Shown here piece by piece: positions 35,643 through 44,296 of a stretch of 64,000 bases of DNA; within the stretch, counting starts at the first letter, position 1; the number at the start of each line of letters is the position of its first letter. The translations under genes were made by a program, and so were the position numbers. The notes beneath the pieces are model-generated. The model was given only the letters and a program-made list of their open reading frames with translations. It was not told the origin of the DNA and did no database searches. This stretch comes from Chloroflexota bacterium (lineage in GTDB: Bacteria > Chloroflexota > Anaerolineae > JAAEKA01), in contig JAYELL010000057.1 in NCBI GenBank assembly GCA_034717495.1, positions 98,238 through 162,237 on the forward strand, written 5' to 3'.

Positions 35643-37565
35643 CTATTCCAGCAGGTCGCCGGAAACAGGATCAACTCCAGTTTCCAACTCGCCGCTGGCC
35701 AGCATCTGGAGCACTTCGTCCAGCCTGGCCTTGATCTCATCGGAGATGGCGGACTCAGTATCGTGGAAGGGTGCCAGGCCTACACCCTGGTTGGCGGCTT
35801 CGTAAAGGGCGGTACCGCTCTTGAAGTTGCCTCGTACCTGGCTCTTGACCGCATTGAAGACGGCATTGTCGACGCGCTTCATAGCGGAGCTGAGTAGCAT
35901 GTTTGCGCCCTCAGCCGCGCCACCCTTGAAAGTGGTGAAGTACTCATCCTGGTCCACGCCGATCACATAGACGCCTTCCTGGGCCGCGCCCAGGATGCCG
36001 CCGGAACCGGTGGGGCCACCAGCGCCGAAGATCACATCGGCGCCCTCGCTAACCTGGCTCAGTGCAGCGGTTTTGCCGCGGGCCGGGTCGGTGAAGCTAT
36101 CGATGTATACGCCCAGGGTGTCGCAATCAGCGCAGACGTATTGCACGCCGTGCTCGTAACCGTTGCGGTACTTCTTGACCGGTGGGATCTCCATGCCGGC
36201 CACGATACCGGTGGTACCGGTCTCGCTCATCATGCCTGCCAGCGCGCCAACCAGGAAGCCCGCCTGATCTTCACGGAAAACCATGCCCTGCAGGTTATCA
36301 GGATAGTCCCCATAGGCGAAGTCCACAATGGCGAAGTTGATGTCGGGGTATTTCTGCGCCATCTTCTCGGTGGTCTCTCCCATCATGAAGCCTACGGTAA
36401 TGATCATGTCGTAGCCTTCCTGGGCGAACTGCTCGATGTTCTTTTCATAGTCGGTCGGCTGCGCAGTTTCGATGAAAGAGGTTTCGGCGCCATATTTCTC
36501 GGCTGCACTGGTCATGCCCTCGTAGGCATACTGGTTAAAGGTGCCGTCGTCGACCTTGCCCACGTCAGTCACCAGACCGATGAGGTAGGGCGTACTGACG
36601 CCCTTCCAGTTCTGTAGTTCGATACCCAGAGCTGTGGCGGCTTGCCGTACCGGATCAAAGAAGGTATCATCGGCCTCGCCCACGCCTTCCCACTCGTAGA
36701 TTTCGGAGACGGCCTCAGCCCCTGCTTCGGTGTCGACCAATTCCATCAGGGCTGTCTTATAGGCCTGGGCCACTTCAGCTGGCACATGGGGCCCGGCAGT
36801 TACGGTGTCGTTGGGAATATCATCGGTCAGGGCGATGACTTTGGTCTTTTCCTTGACATCGGGGTGGCTTTCCTCAATCTGGTTGCGAACATCGACGTAA
36901 CTGGCGGCTGCATCGGCCTGGCCCCGGTAAACGGCCAGAGCGGCTGCGTTATGGGAGCCGGCGAAGAAGCTTTCACCCAGTTCTACGCCGTTCTCCTTCA
37001 GCAGCGCCGTGGGATAGAGATATCCGGAGGTGCTGGCCGGGTCGGTGAAGGCAAACTTTTTGCCCGCCAGATCCTCAACACTCTCGATGCCGGTATCGGC
37101 ACCGGCGATAATCTGGCCGTTGTAAAACTGGCTGCCGAAGCGCATGGAGGTCAGCAGCAACTGGGCATCCGAGCACTTGTCCTTGGCGATTACATAGCTC
37201 AATGGCGCCAACCAGACCACATCTGCCTTGCCGGCACACATAGCCTCGATGGCGGCCGCATAGCTGGTGGCCACCGAAGAGTCGGTGTAGACACCCTTCT
37301 CTGCCAGGAGTTTATCCAGTGATTCGCCGCCGGCCACTATTTTCTGGCTGTCGCCGGACGGTACCATGATCACTGTCAAGGGATTGCTTTCGGTGCCCAG
37401 GTCACCGCCGGCAAACGGTTCGTCAGCTGGTGCCTCGGCCGGTTGCTCGACAGCCGGTTCTTCGACCGGCGCAGGGGTGGGGGGTTCATCTGTTTTGCCG
37501 CACGCTACCAGCAGCATAGAGACGATGATCAACGCTGCCAACAAGATATACAGACGCTTCTGCAT
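35643..37565 (-). CDS. fused ABC substrate-binding lipoprotein: PhnD-like domain plus BMP/PnrA-like domain
   Basis: Lipoprotein (lipobox LLVAC, C22) of 640 residues, twice the size of a normal binding protein. After a Pro/Glu linker, about 60-310 reads as a PhnD/phosphonate-type periplasmic binding domain (VTVIMVPSGD-like opening, DVVWLAPLSYVIAK, GKKFAFTDPASTSGYLYPTA). About 325-625 is a BMP/PnrA purine-nucleoside binding domain (LVTDVGKVDDGTFNQYAYEG, GYDMIITVGF, FREDQAGFLVGALAG, FGAGGPTGSGGI). The operon's permeases and ATPase match the BMP half. The first half could bind a second ligand or modulate binding. Upstream lies a long leader with its own promoter. Confidence 0.9.
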   Translation of the reverse strand: MQKRLYILLAALIIVSMLLVACGKTDEPPTPAPVEEPAVEQPAEAPADEPFAGGDLGTESNPLTVIMVPSGDSQKIVAGGESLDKLLAEKGVYTDSSVATSYAAAIEAMCAGKADVVWLAPLSYVIAKDKCSDAQLLLTSMRFGSQFYNGQIIAGADTGIESVEDLAGKKFAFTDPASTSGYLYPTALLKENGVELGESFFAGSHNAAALAVYRGQADAAASYVDVRNQIEESHPDVKEKTKVIALTDDIPNDTVTAGPHVPAEVAQAYKTALMELVDTEAGAEAVSEIYEWEGVGEADDTFFDPVRQAATALGIELQNWKGVSTPYLIGLVTDVGKVDDGTFNQYAYEGMTSAAEKYGAETSFIETAQPTDYEKNIEQFAQEGYDMIITVGFMMGETTEKMAQKYPDINFAIVDFAYGDYPDNLQGMVFREDQAGFLVGALAGMMSETGTTGIVAGMEIPPVKKYRNGYEHGVQYVCADCDTLGVYIDSFTDPARGKTAALSQVSEGADVIFGAGGPTGSGGILGAAQEGVYVIGVDQDEYFTTFKGGAAEGANMLLSSAMKRVDNAVFNAVKSQVRGNFKSGTALYEAANQGVGLAPFHDTESAISDEIKARLDEVLQMLASGELETGVDPVSGDLLE

Positions 37566-37785
37566 GTTGAGTTTCTCCTCCTGTGGAGTAAAATTGGATA
37601 CGGGTTACGATCGACACGTACGTTTGGAGAAAATTCGTCGTTTTGAGATTGACGAAAGACGCACTTGTTCGGGTACTACCCACCTGGAAGGCGTCGGTGG
37701 AGAGGTAATCACCAGAGCGGGCAGCCAACTCAGGTGGCTGTTTGGCCCGAGGTTTCAACAAACCATGAATTGGTCGCTTCTGCGC

Positions 37786-37843
37786 GATCACCTCCTCTCA
37801 GGTCTTGGGGACCGTGGATAAACTATCCAATCGCGGGAGTATA
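37786..37843 (-). promoter_or_regulatory. promoter, operator-like repeat and anti-16S sequence in the transporter leader
   Basis: Minus strand: TATACT (37838-37843) is a good -10; the -35 region is poor (AACTTT). The predicted start near 37831 is followed by the inverted repeat GGATA-GTT-TATCC (37816-37828). Then AGGAGGTGATC (37786-37796), an 11-nt perfect complement of the 16S rRNA 3' end, occurs 220 nt before the real start codon. The remaining leader down to 37566 holds no gene with support; GGAGGAG near 37577 is the true ribosome binding site. Confidence 0.5.
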
Positions 37844-37883
37844 CAAAGAAATATCAGAAGAAAGTTGATCTAATTATAAGTCA

Positions 37884-38345
37884 TCATGCCTTTTCCTCCA
37901 ACTTATGAAGATAGGCCGTGATTACCTGATGAATGGTTGACGGCGGTAGCTGGTATGGAACGAACTGAGTGCGACGGGCGAGCAACACAGCCGCCGGCAG
38001 ATCTGCCAGATTTCGACACCAGATCAGGTGCCCGGCCTCTCCGAAGGCGCGTAGAATCTGATCCTGGTGGCGGTCGAAGCGGTCTGGATTTGAGACTCCT
38101 ATGACAGGCAAGCCGCGACGCAATACCTCAGTCACCGTGCCCATACCACCATGGGTGATGACAAGATCAGCCTGATCGTAATAGGGCTCAAGTGAGGGCT
38201 CAAATCGAAACCATCGGGCATGGCGTGGCTCGATCAAACCGTGGCCAATCTGGATAACAGTGGTTTCATTCGAATCGGTTGCGATCTGGTCGGCTGCCTT
38301 GACCAGTGCGTCGAAATCGGTGGTGCCTACGGTGACGAAAATCAT
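37884..38345 (-). CDS. Alg13/PssE-like glycosyltransferase subunit
   Basis: C-terminal, nucleotide-sugar-binding half of a GT-B glycosyltransferase made as a separate protein. Starts MIFVTVGTTDFDALV, has the donor-site sequence ADLVITHGGMGTVTEVLRRGLPVIGV and a C-terminal HQDQILRAFGEAGHL. In eukaryotes and many bacteria this pairs with a membrane-associated Alg14 partner, encoded just upstream. Probably adds the second sugar of a polyprenyl-linked glycan. Confidence 0.92.
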   Translation of the reverse strand: MIFVTVGTTDFDALVKAADQIATDSNETTVIQIGHGLIEPRHARWFRFEPSLEPYYDQADLVITHGGMGTVTEVLRRGLPVIGVSNPDRFDRHQDQILRAFGEAGHLIWCRNLADLPAAVLLARRTQFVPYQLPPSTIHQVITAYLHKLEEKA

Positions 38346-38375
38346 GGATGTGGCGGTGGGTCCGCTTGCGGGCTG

Positions 38376-38876
38376 TCAGACAAGCCTGCCCGCATAGATC
38401 GCTCTTGGGTACTGATCCTGAAGTTGGGGCCACTGCACGAAAAAGAGGTCGGAAAAACGGTAGACGATGCGACCGCTGGTACTCATTTCAAAGACCCTGG
38501 ACGCAGATTCCAGCCAAACGATGCGGGCGCCCAGGAGCTTTCCGAGTACCATGGGTGGCACCGCGATCGAGGGACCGTTGGCCAGAACCACGTCGGGGCG
38601 AATCTGGCGCATGGTTGGCCACAGCTGTGAGGTGCTGCGCATTGTCTGCCAGGCAGCAACGGTCGAGGAGTCTGTTTTCCCCTCAACCTTGGTGCGAGGC
38701 CTGCCCGCCTGGTAAATCTCTCCAGGAAAACGAATCTTGCCCTCAGAGAGCCTGTCCTGCTCGGCTATCAGATAGTGATAGTCGTAGGAAGGACCGAGCT
38801 GATCAAGCAGGCGCAACATCTGCCGGGTATGGCCTCCCTCGCCAAGGACAACCAGGATGCGCAGTGGTTGTTTCAT
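38376..38876 (-). CDS. Alg14/PssD-like glycosyltransferase subunit
   Basis: Acceptor-binding, membrane-associated partner of the Alg13-like protein. Opens with ILVVLGEGGHTRQMLRLLDQL, contains the PDVVLANGPSIAVPPMVLGKLLGARIVWLES segment and ends in FVQWPQLQDQYPRAIYAGRL. 166 residues, normal for the family. Only 2 bp separate it from the GT4 gene upstream. Confidence 0.92.
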   Translation of the reverse strand: MKQPLRILVVLGEGGHTRQMLRLLDQLGPSYDYHYLIAEQDRLSEGKIRFPGEIYQAGRPRTKVEGKTDSSTVAAWQTMRSTSQLWPTMRQIRPDVVLANGPSIAVPPMVLGKLLGARIVWLESASRVFEMSTSGRIVYRFSDLFFVQWPQLQDQYPRAIYAGRLV

Positions 38877-38878
38877 GA

Positions 38879-40123
38879 TCAGCCGCGCCGGGAAGCATTC
38901 GCCCCGGTATCGGCGGAGTCAACCTCCTCTTTCTCGCTGTTGGGTTCGGACCAGAGGAATTCGGTGTGGCCTTCAACATCGTCAATTGACCAGGGTAGAC
39001 CACCGAAGCGTTGCTGAGGCGCGTCCGGTCTTTCATCTCCGGCGACACGGAAATAGAGCTGGGCAATTCCCTCACGAACCTGTTCCCAGGTAAAACGCTC
39101 GACCGACAGGCGAGCGTTTTTTGCCAATCCTTTGGCCAGTACAGGGCGACGCAACACCTGTGCAGTGCCCGCCGCCATACGTTCGGCATCGTTCGGCCTG
39201 ACAAGCAGGGCATCGACCCCATCATGTAATAACTCAGGGATTCCGCCCACATCGGTCCCGACGACGACCGTACCGCAAGCGGCTGCCTCCAAAAGGCTCT
39301 GGGGCAGGTTGTCCTCCAGGGCAGTCACCCAGATCACGCTGGCTTGTTGGATGAGTTGGTGTCGCTGATGGGTGGGCAGCCACGGCAGGTAGGCAACGGT
39401 ATGCGCAACACCTGTGTCGTGGGCCAGCCGGTTCACCTCGTCGGCCAATGCGCCCTGTCCTGTCATCAGCAGGCGTGTTTCCGGAACAGTTTGCTGCAAG
39501 AGAGCCAGGGTCCGTAGCGCCATGGTCGGATTGGCATGGGGCTCCAGCGGCCCAGTCCAGATCACCATTGGAGGCCAGCTCTCCCTGGCGGTAAATGGGA
39601 AGTGTTCCAGCGGGATAAGGGTGCTTACCACTGTAGCATCGAGCCCGTAGCGGCGACAAATGCCCTGCAGGTATTCGCTGGTCACTGCGACGGCATCCAT
39701 GCGGCGCCAGAGAGGGAAAACCCAATGGCTGCTCTGCTCCAGAAATGTCGCACCCGCGCCACCAGTGTAGGTCATCACAACCCGTCGCCCGAACAGCCTG
39801 CCCAATAGCCAGGCCAGAACAACAGGCAGATAGAAGCCCCAATAGCTGGCCGCGTAGGCATGAACGATATCGCAGCGGGGCACCGCCAGGAGCAGCCGCA
39901 AAACCACGAGCGGAACTTGCACCAGAGGGAGCAAGTGGATGCCGATGACAGGCAGGCGACGCACCAGCCCAACGTCGGTATTGACCTGGCGGACCGTGGC
40001 TCCTTCCTGGGCCAGAGACCGGCTGAGAAGTTCGGCCTGGATAGCCACGTCACCATCCCGGGGTGGGAAGGGACCGACGATACAGACGCTGGTTTTCTGG
40101 AAATCGAGGGGTTTCTTGTTCAC
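38879..40123 (-). CDS. GT4-family glycosyltransferase
   Basis: GT-B fold with both halves: N-terminal GPFPPRDGDVAIQAELLSRSL, C-terminal donor site ASVIWVTALEDNLPQSLLEAAACGTVVVGTDVGGIPELL (the E-x7-E-like region). Ends in an unusual Ser/Asp/Asn-rich tail. Likely cytoplasmic face of the membrane, extending a surface glycan. Middle gene of the minus-strand glycan operon. Confidence 0.9.
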   Translation of the reverse strand: MNKKPLDFQKTSVCIVGPFPPRDGDVAIQAELLSRSLAQEGATVRQVNTDVGLVRRLPVIGIHLLPLVQVPLVVLRLLLAVPRCDIVHAYAASYWGFYLPVVLAWLLGRLFGRRVVMTYTGGAGATFLEQSSHWVFPLWRRMDAVAVTSEYLQGICRRYGLDATVVSTLIPLEHFPFTARESWPPMVIWTGPLEPHANPTMALRTLALLQQTVPETRLLMTGQGALADEVNRLAHDTGVAHTVAYLPWLPTHQRHQLIQQASVIWVTALEDNLPQSLLEAAACGTVVVGTDVGGIPELLHDGVDALLVRPNDAERMAAGTAQVLRRPVLAKGLAKNARLSVERFTWEQVREGIAQLYFRVAGDERPDAPQQRFGGLPWSIDDVEGHTEFLWSEPNSEKEEVDSADTGANASRRG

Positions 40124-40133
40124 GGGTTAATCG

Positions 40134-41681
40134 TTAATCAATGTTGTCGGCGATGAAGAAACGGCGTTTGCCTCCGGGGCCGGATGGAATCCGATCCACC
40201 AACTGGATGTCGAAGGCTGCCTCACCCTTGATCTGTTCATCGTCGATTCGCTGGCGAAGATAATCGACGACAGTTTCCGGACCCACATACTCGCCCAGGT
40301 CTATCAAGCTGTCCCCTCTTGTTTGATCAGGGCTTGCTGGCAGGTGACCGAAATCCTCTCCCGGTACCAGCGTAAACAGGATGTGCTCGGGCGCAGTCTG
40401 GCGAACCTGAAAGGCATCGATTCCTGGTGTTTTTCGAAACAGTGCTACAAAGAACCAGATTAGCAATGCCCGTCCACTCGGCAGCCAAAGCTGATCGCTG
40501 CTGCGGCCGGTGACATGGTCCAGTAAGGGAAGGCCTCGCCCGCACGGACAACTTTCACCGCGCAGGGCGCCAACGTCCTCGATGGCATAACGGACAAAGG
40601 GCATGGCCAAGTTGTTGAGATTGGTCAGGACGATCTGCCCTTCTTCGCCGGGCGCCAGTGGGTGCCCTTGATCATCCACTACTTCCAGGATGACCGATTC
40701 GACATTGATGTGATAGGCGTCGCAGTGCCCACATTGAAAGGCGACGTCCATACCATCACCACCATAGGTATCGAAGACCTGACACTGAAATACTCGTTCT
40801 GCGGTTTCCCGCTGGAAAGGCCAGAGGACCTCGCCGCTGGTCAGGATTGAGCGCAGAGGCATTTTGATGCCGCGCTGCTCAAATGCCTCGGCAAGACGAT
40901 GGATGGTGGCCGGAAAGGTCCGTATGATTCTGGGTTGGAACTCGACAAGGGTCTCAATGGCGTCGTCAAGACGTTCGTCGTGGATGCCGAAGGAGAGGAT
41001 GTGTACCATATTCATCAGGCGTTGCTCGACGCCCTGTAACCACCCGCCCTGAAACGCACCGATGGCGTGGTCGTGCATGACGTTGGCAAAGCGGATGCCT
41101 GGTTCAAGTCCTGCCCAGGCCCAACAGCGGTAGAGATTGGCCCATCGCTGGCCCTTTTCTGCCCTGGTCATGACATAACGAAATGGGGTCCCGGTGGATC
41201 CACTGCTGCTGTAGAGTACCAGGTCTGCGCGGTCGGTGTCCGCTGCTATCGTTTCCTCCGGAAAACCGTCGCGCAGTTGCTGTTTGTGGAGCAGAGGCAA
41301 GCGCTGTACATCCTCCAGTGTCCGGATATCAGCAGGTTGTACGCCGTGGGCATCCCAGAGATTGCGGAAAAGAGGAACTCCCTCGTAAGCATGGGAGACC
41401 AGCCGCTGCAGCTTTTGCTCCTGAAGGGCACGCAGTTGCTGCGGCGACCACCACTGGCTGCGTTCAAGATCCAGCAGATGGCGTCGAACCGGCATGTGGC
41501 GGACTCGTTCGGCTACAGGCATGCCAAGGTTGCGCACAATGCCCACATAGAAACGCTCCATGGAGGAAGGTGCAGCTGGCAAGGCACGATGGTTGCTAGT
41601 CGGAACCATCGTCGGGGAGGGCTCTGGTGTCACTGATTCGCCCCTGCCACCCTGACTCATCGTTTTATTATCCAGTTCCAT
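40134..41681 (-). CDS. CapK/PaaK-like adenylate-forming enzyme
   Basis: AMP-binding protein of the phenylacetate-CoA-ligase-like CapK group found in polysaccharide clusters. Visible: YSSSGSTGTPFRYVMTRAEK (nucleotide-binding P-loop), the acyl region SILTSGEVLWPFQRETAERVF and DTYGGDGMDVAFQCGHCDAYHIN, and a late RSSDQLWLPSGR. Cys-rich CGHC and SCPCGRGLP are typical of this group. It may activate or attach an acyl/amino-acid decoration to the glycan. First gene of the operon. Confidence 0.85.
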   Translation of the reverse strand: MELDNKTMSQGGRGESVTPEPSPTMVPTSNHRALPAAPSSMERFYVGIVRNLGMPVAERVRHMPVRRHLLDLERSQWWSPQQLRALQEQKLQRLVSHAYEGVPLFRNLWDAHGVQPADIRTLEDVQRLPLLHKQQLRDGFPEETIAADTDRADLVLYSSSGSTGTPFRYVMTRAEKGQRWANLYRCWAWAGLEPGIRFANVMHDHAIGAFQGGWLQGVEQRLMNMVHILSFGIHDERLDDAIETLVEFQPRIIRTFPATIHRLAEAFEQRGIKMPLRSILTSGEVLWPFQRETAERVFQCQVFDTYGGDGMDVAFQCGHCDAYHINVESVILEVVDDQGHPLAPGEEGQIVLTNLNNLAMPFVRYAIEDVGALRGESCPCGRGLPLLDHVTGRSSDQLWLPSGRALLIWFFVALFRKTPGIDAFQVRQTAPEHILFTLVPGEDFGHLPASPDQTRGDSLIDLGEYVGPETVVDYLRQRIDDEQIKGEAAFDIQLVDRIPSGPGGKRRFFIADNID

Positions 41682-41735
41682 TGTAGTCCAGGTCGTTGCG
41701 CCAGCTACAAATCATGTTGCCGGCGGAGTCAGGGA

Positions 41736-41765
41736 ATTGTACCATGGGCGAACACAAGCGAGCAA
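41736..41765 (-). promoter_or_regulatory. promoter of the glycan operon
   Basis: Minus strand: TTGCTC (41760-41765), 18 bp, TACAAT (41736-41741). Start near 41729, about 48 nt before the CapK-like ATG. Confidence 0.5.
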
Positions 41766-41840
41766 CTTCGATCAGGAACCGCCCGACCTGAAGAACTTCA
41801 CTTTTGATTCTGACAAAGAAAGCGCGAACGTAGTGATAAC

Positions 41841-41869
41841 TTGTCAGATGCAATGATCTACGCAATAAT
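41841..41869 (+). promoter_or_regulatory. promoter implying a leaderless message
   Basis: TTGTCA (41841-41846), 17 bp, AATAAT (41864-41869). The predicted +1 falls at about 41876, which is the GTG start codon itself. Confidence 0.55.
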
Positions 41870-41875
41870 TGGACC

Positions 41876-43369
41876 GTGTTTCAGTTGAATGAATCCAGCC
41901 GGCTGGGCAAGTTGGCGCCCTATTCGAATATCATATTGGCTCTGTTGGCGTTGCTTCTTGGCGTGCTGTTAGGCCTGTTTATCGTCACACCGGCGTTGGA
42001 TGGTTTCGGCGGTCCTCTGGATCGGCTGTCCGATTTGCTGCTACCTGTGATGGGGGCCGCAGTACTGGCAATGGTGGGCTTGTTCAGCCCGTTGGCAGCC
42101 CTTCTATTATGGCTGCTGCTGGCACCCTACAGCTCGCATATTCCGCTCGATATCTCATTGGGTGCCGGCATCCCCGATCTGTCTCTGACCCGCTTCATGG
42201 CTGGTTTTCTGCTCCTGTTGGTCCTTGCCCAGGCAGCGCGGGGCCGTCTGAAACTGCGGCCTTTAACGTGGGCAGATCTGGCCTACGGCGTCTTCCTGTT
42301 TGCCCTGGGTCTGGGTGCCTTCCAATCGCAGTTGGGCACGACTTTCGCAATTCAGTCCATTCTTGACGCCTATCTGGTGCCCTTTTTGGCGCTCTACCTG
42401 GCCCGTCAGATCGTGCGTGATCTGGGAAACTTGCGATGGTACACAGTGGCGCTGACCATCGTGGGGGTTTCCTTTGCCTTTCTCATTATCCGGGAACAAA
42501 TAACCGGTGAGGTCTTGTTGCATACCAAAGAATCGGCTGCCTATAGCCGGAGTTTTCGCAAGATCGTCAGCCTGATGGGCAACGCTGCGCCCATGGGGGT
42601 GTCGACTGCGCTCACCTTGCCGTTGGCACTGGTGGCACTGGTCCAGGCCTGGTATGCCAGGGAACTGCCGCCCCGCCGACGGTACCTGGCTGTGATCCTG
42701 CTGGCTCTCGCTACCGGCATCATCGCCTTGGCTGTCTACATGACCTATAACCGGGCCAGTTGGCTTGGCATGGCATTGACGGTATTGGCTCTGCTTCTGC
42801 TGCGTCCGAGATCGCGTCGAGTCTTGTTGCCCGTGCTTCTGGTAGCAGCGATCGGTGGTCTGGTTTTTTGGCAGGCCGTGGCCTCCAGCGCCGCTGTCAA
42901 CGAACGGCTACTGGAGGATGCTTCCCTTGGTTATCGTGCAACTGCTGCGAACATCGCCTTTGAAATCGCACGCAGCGATCCGATTTTCGGCGTAGGCTAC
43001 TTTAATTTTGGTCCTATTGCCAAGGCCAGTTACGGGTGGGATCCTTTGGGTCAATTTGGTGTCTTTCCCCCGGCCCACAACACCTTCCTGTTTCTCCTGG
43101 TGTCGGGTGGCCTCTTTGCGTTGCTGGCCTACCTGGCCTGGATGGCACTGGTTGCCTGGGGCGGGATAGGTCGATACGCGCTGACTGCCAGGATCGATCG
43201 GCCTGAGGTGGCGATGGGGAAGCGGGATGCGCTTGCTGCCGGCGCAGCAGTCTATCTGACCTATTTCCTCGCGTCTGCCACCTTTGACAACGCGGAGGCG
43301 ATCATCATGAACCTTATCTTTTATATGACCTTGGGGGCTATCTGGGGCGCAACCGAGTCGATGAAGTAA
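41876..43369 (+). CDS. O-antigen ligase/polymerase-like membrane protein
   Basis: About twelve membrane helices with a large loop between later helices holding AYSRSFRKIVSLMGNAAPMG and SLGYRATAANIAFEIARSDPIFGVGYFNFGP, the WaaL/Wzy_C signature region (R and G residues before a PPAHNTFL motif, here FPPAHNTFLFLLVSGG). The family transfers or polymerises lipid-linked glycans at the outer face of the membrane. The GTG start has no ribosome binding site, and a promoter ends just before it. Divergent from the glycosyltransferase operon with which it shares the pathway. Confidence 0.88.
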   Translation: MFQLNESSRLGKLAPYSNIILALLALLLGVLLGLFIVTPALDGFGGPLDRLSDLLLPVMGAAVLAMVGLFSPLAALLLWLLLAPYSSHIPLDISLGAGIPDLSLTRFMAGFLLLLVLAQAARGRLKLRPLTWADLAYGVFLFALGLGAFQSQLGTTFAIQSILDAYLVPFLALYLARQIVRDLGNLRWYTVALTIVGVSFAFLIIREQITGEVLLHTKESAAYSRSFRKIVSLMGNAAPMGVSTALTLPLALVALVQAWYARELPPRRRYLAVILLALATGIIALAVYMTYNRASWLGMALTVLALLLLRPRSRRVLLPVLLVAAIGGLVFWQAVASSAAVNERLLEDASLGYRATAANIAFEIARSDPIFGVGYFNFGPIAKASYGWDPLGQFGVFPPAHNTFLFLLVSGGLFALLAYLAWMALVAWGGIGRYALTARIDRPEVAMGKRDALAAGAAVYLTYFLASATFDNAEAIIMNLIFYMTLGAIWGATESMK

Positions 43370-43392
43370 CAGCGGACACTGCGGGTGGAAGG

Positions 43393-44205
43393 TCATCGGT
43401 GCGCGACCGACAGCACGGGACAGCGGGCATTATCGAAGACTTCCTTTGATACATCCCTGGTCCATAGCCTGCGAATCCGGCTGACCGGCTGCGTGCGGCC
43501 AATGACGATAAGATCGTAGTTTCGCTCCTCAGCCTCCGCCAGGATTTCATGGGAGATGCTGCCGTGGCGCAGCTTGAGCACCGTCGGGATCTCGCGATCG
43601 ACAAAGGCCGCTGACGCTTTTCGAAGATGCTGGGCGACAGGTGTATCCGTTTGCAGAAGTTCCGCCAGCTTTTCTTCCATTGTTGCCAGACCGGTGTAAA
43701 GGCTTGGCAGGGGGTCGGTCACATGGAGCAGGGTAACTCTGGCGTTGGCCCCCATCGCCAGACGTGCGGCCAGGCTAACCGCGCCATTTTCATTTTCCCG
43801 GCCTGCCAGACAGAGCAGAATTCGTTCTACCGATGGCCTTTCCCTTTTGACAACCATGATAGGGGCTGGCACGCGGTTGGCCACCGAACGAACCACCGAA
43901 CTGGGAAAAAGATCGGTGAGCCCGCTCTCGCGTTCTCCCATAATTACCAGATCATAATTGTTGGTCTCGATGTGATGGGCAATCTGCTCTTCTGGTTTTC
44001 CCTGAAGGGTCAGACCTTCTATCTCCAGTCCAGGTAACAATCGCATTGCCTGGGAAAGGGTTTCCCGTGCCTCGGTCTCGTCAACCGGTTGATCCGATAC
44101 GTTCAGTACGGTGACTACGCCGGGCATCAGGCGACTGATTACGCCGGCGTAGCGAACTGTCGGTGCAGCAAAGGGCATGTCAGCAACACATACAAGAGTT
44201 CTCAT
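43393..44205 (-). CDS. tandem-domain universal stress protein
   Basis: Two UspA domains, 1-125 and 127-270. Each ends with a GxxxxS/T nucleotide-site remnant: MGERESGLTDLFPSSVVRSVANRVPAPIMVV and IGRTQPVSRIRRLWTRDVSKEVFDNARCPVLSV. The second domain lacks the full GxxG-9x-GS pattern, so ATP binding may be restricted to one domain. Downstream of TauE in the same direction. Confidence 0.92.
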   Translation of the reverse strand: MRTLVCVADMPFAAPTVRYAGVISRLMPGVVTVLNVSDQPVDETEARETLSQAMRLLPGLEIEGLTLQGKPEEQIAHHIETNNYDLVIMGERESGLTDLFPSSVVRSVANRVPAPIMVVKRERPSVERILLCLAGRENENGAVSLAARLAMGANARVTLLHVTDPLPSLYTGLATMEEKLAELLQTDTPVAQHLRKASAAFVDREIPTVLKLRHGSISHEILAEAEERNYDLIVIGRTQPVSRIRRLWTRDVSKEVFDNARCPVLSVAHR

Positions 44206-44296
44206 CTGTCTTCATCCCTGCCTTTTTGGTTGATGTAGTGCCAACCAAGGGGAAATACATTTTCCCGTTGATCCTGATGTATCAGAAATCGTTTTT

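Noticed and set aside
37650..37700. T-box riboswitch, suggested by GGTGGGTAGTACCCG
   Set aside because: It does not match the GGTGGNACCGCG core and no tRNA-related gene follows.
37486..37791. GTG frame in the transporter leader as a real protein
   Set aside because: It overlaps the anti-16S sequence itself and runs out of phase into the binding-protein gene; kept only as part of the leader finding.
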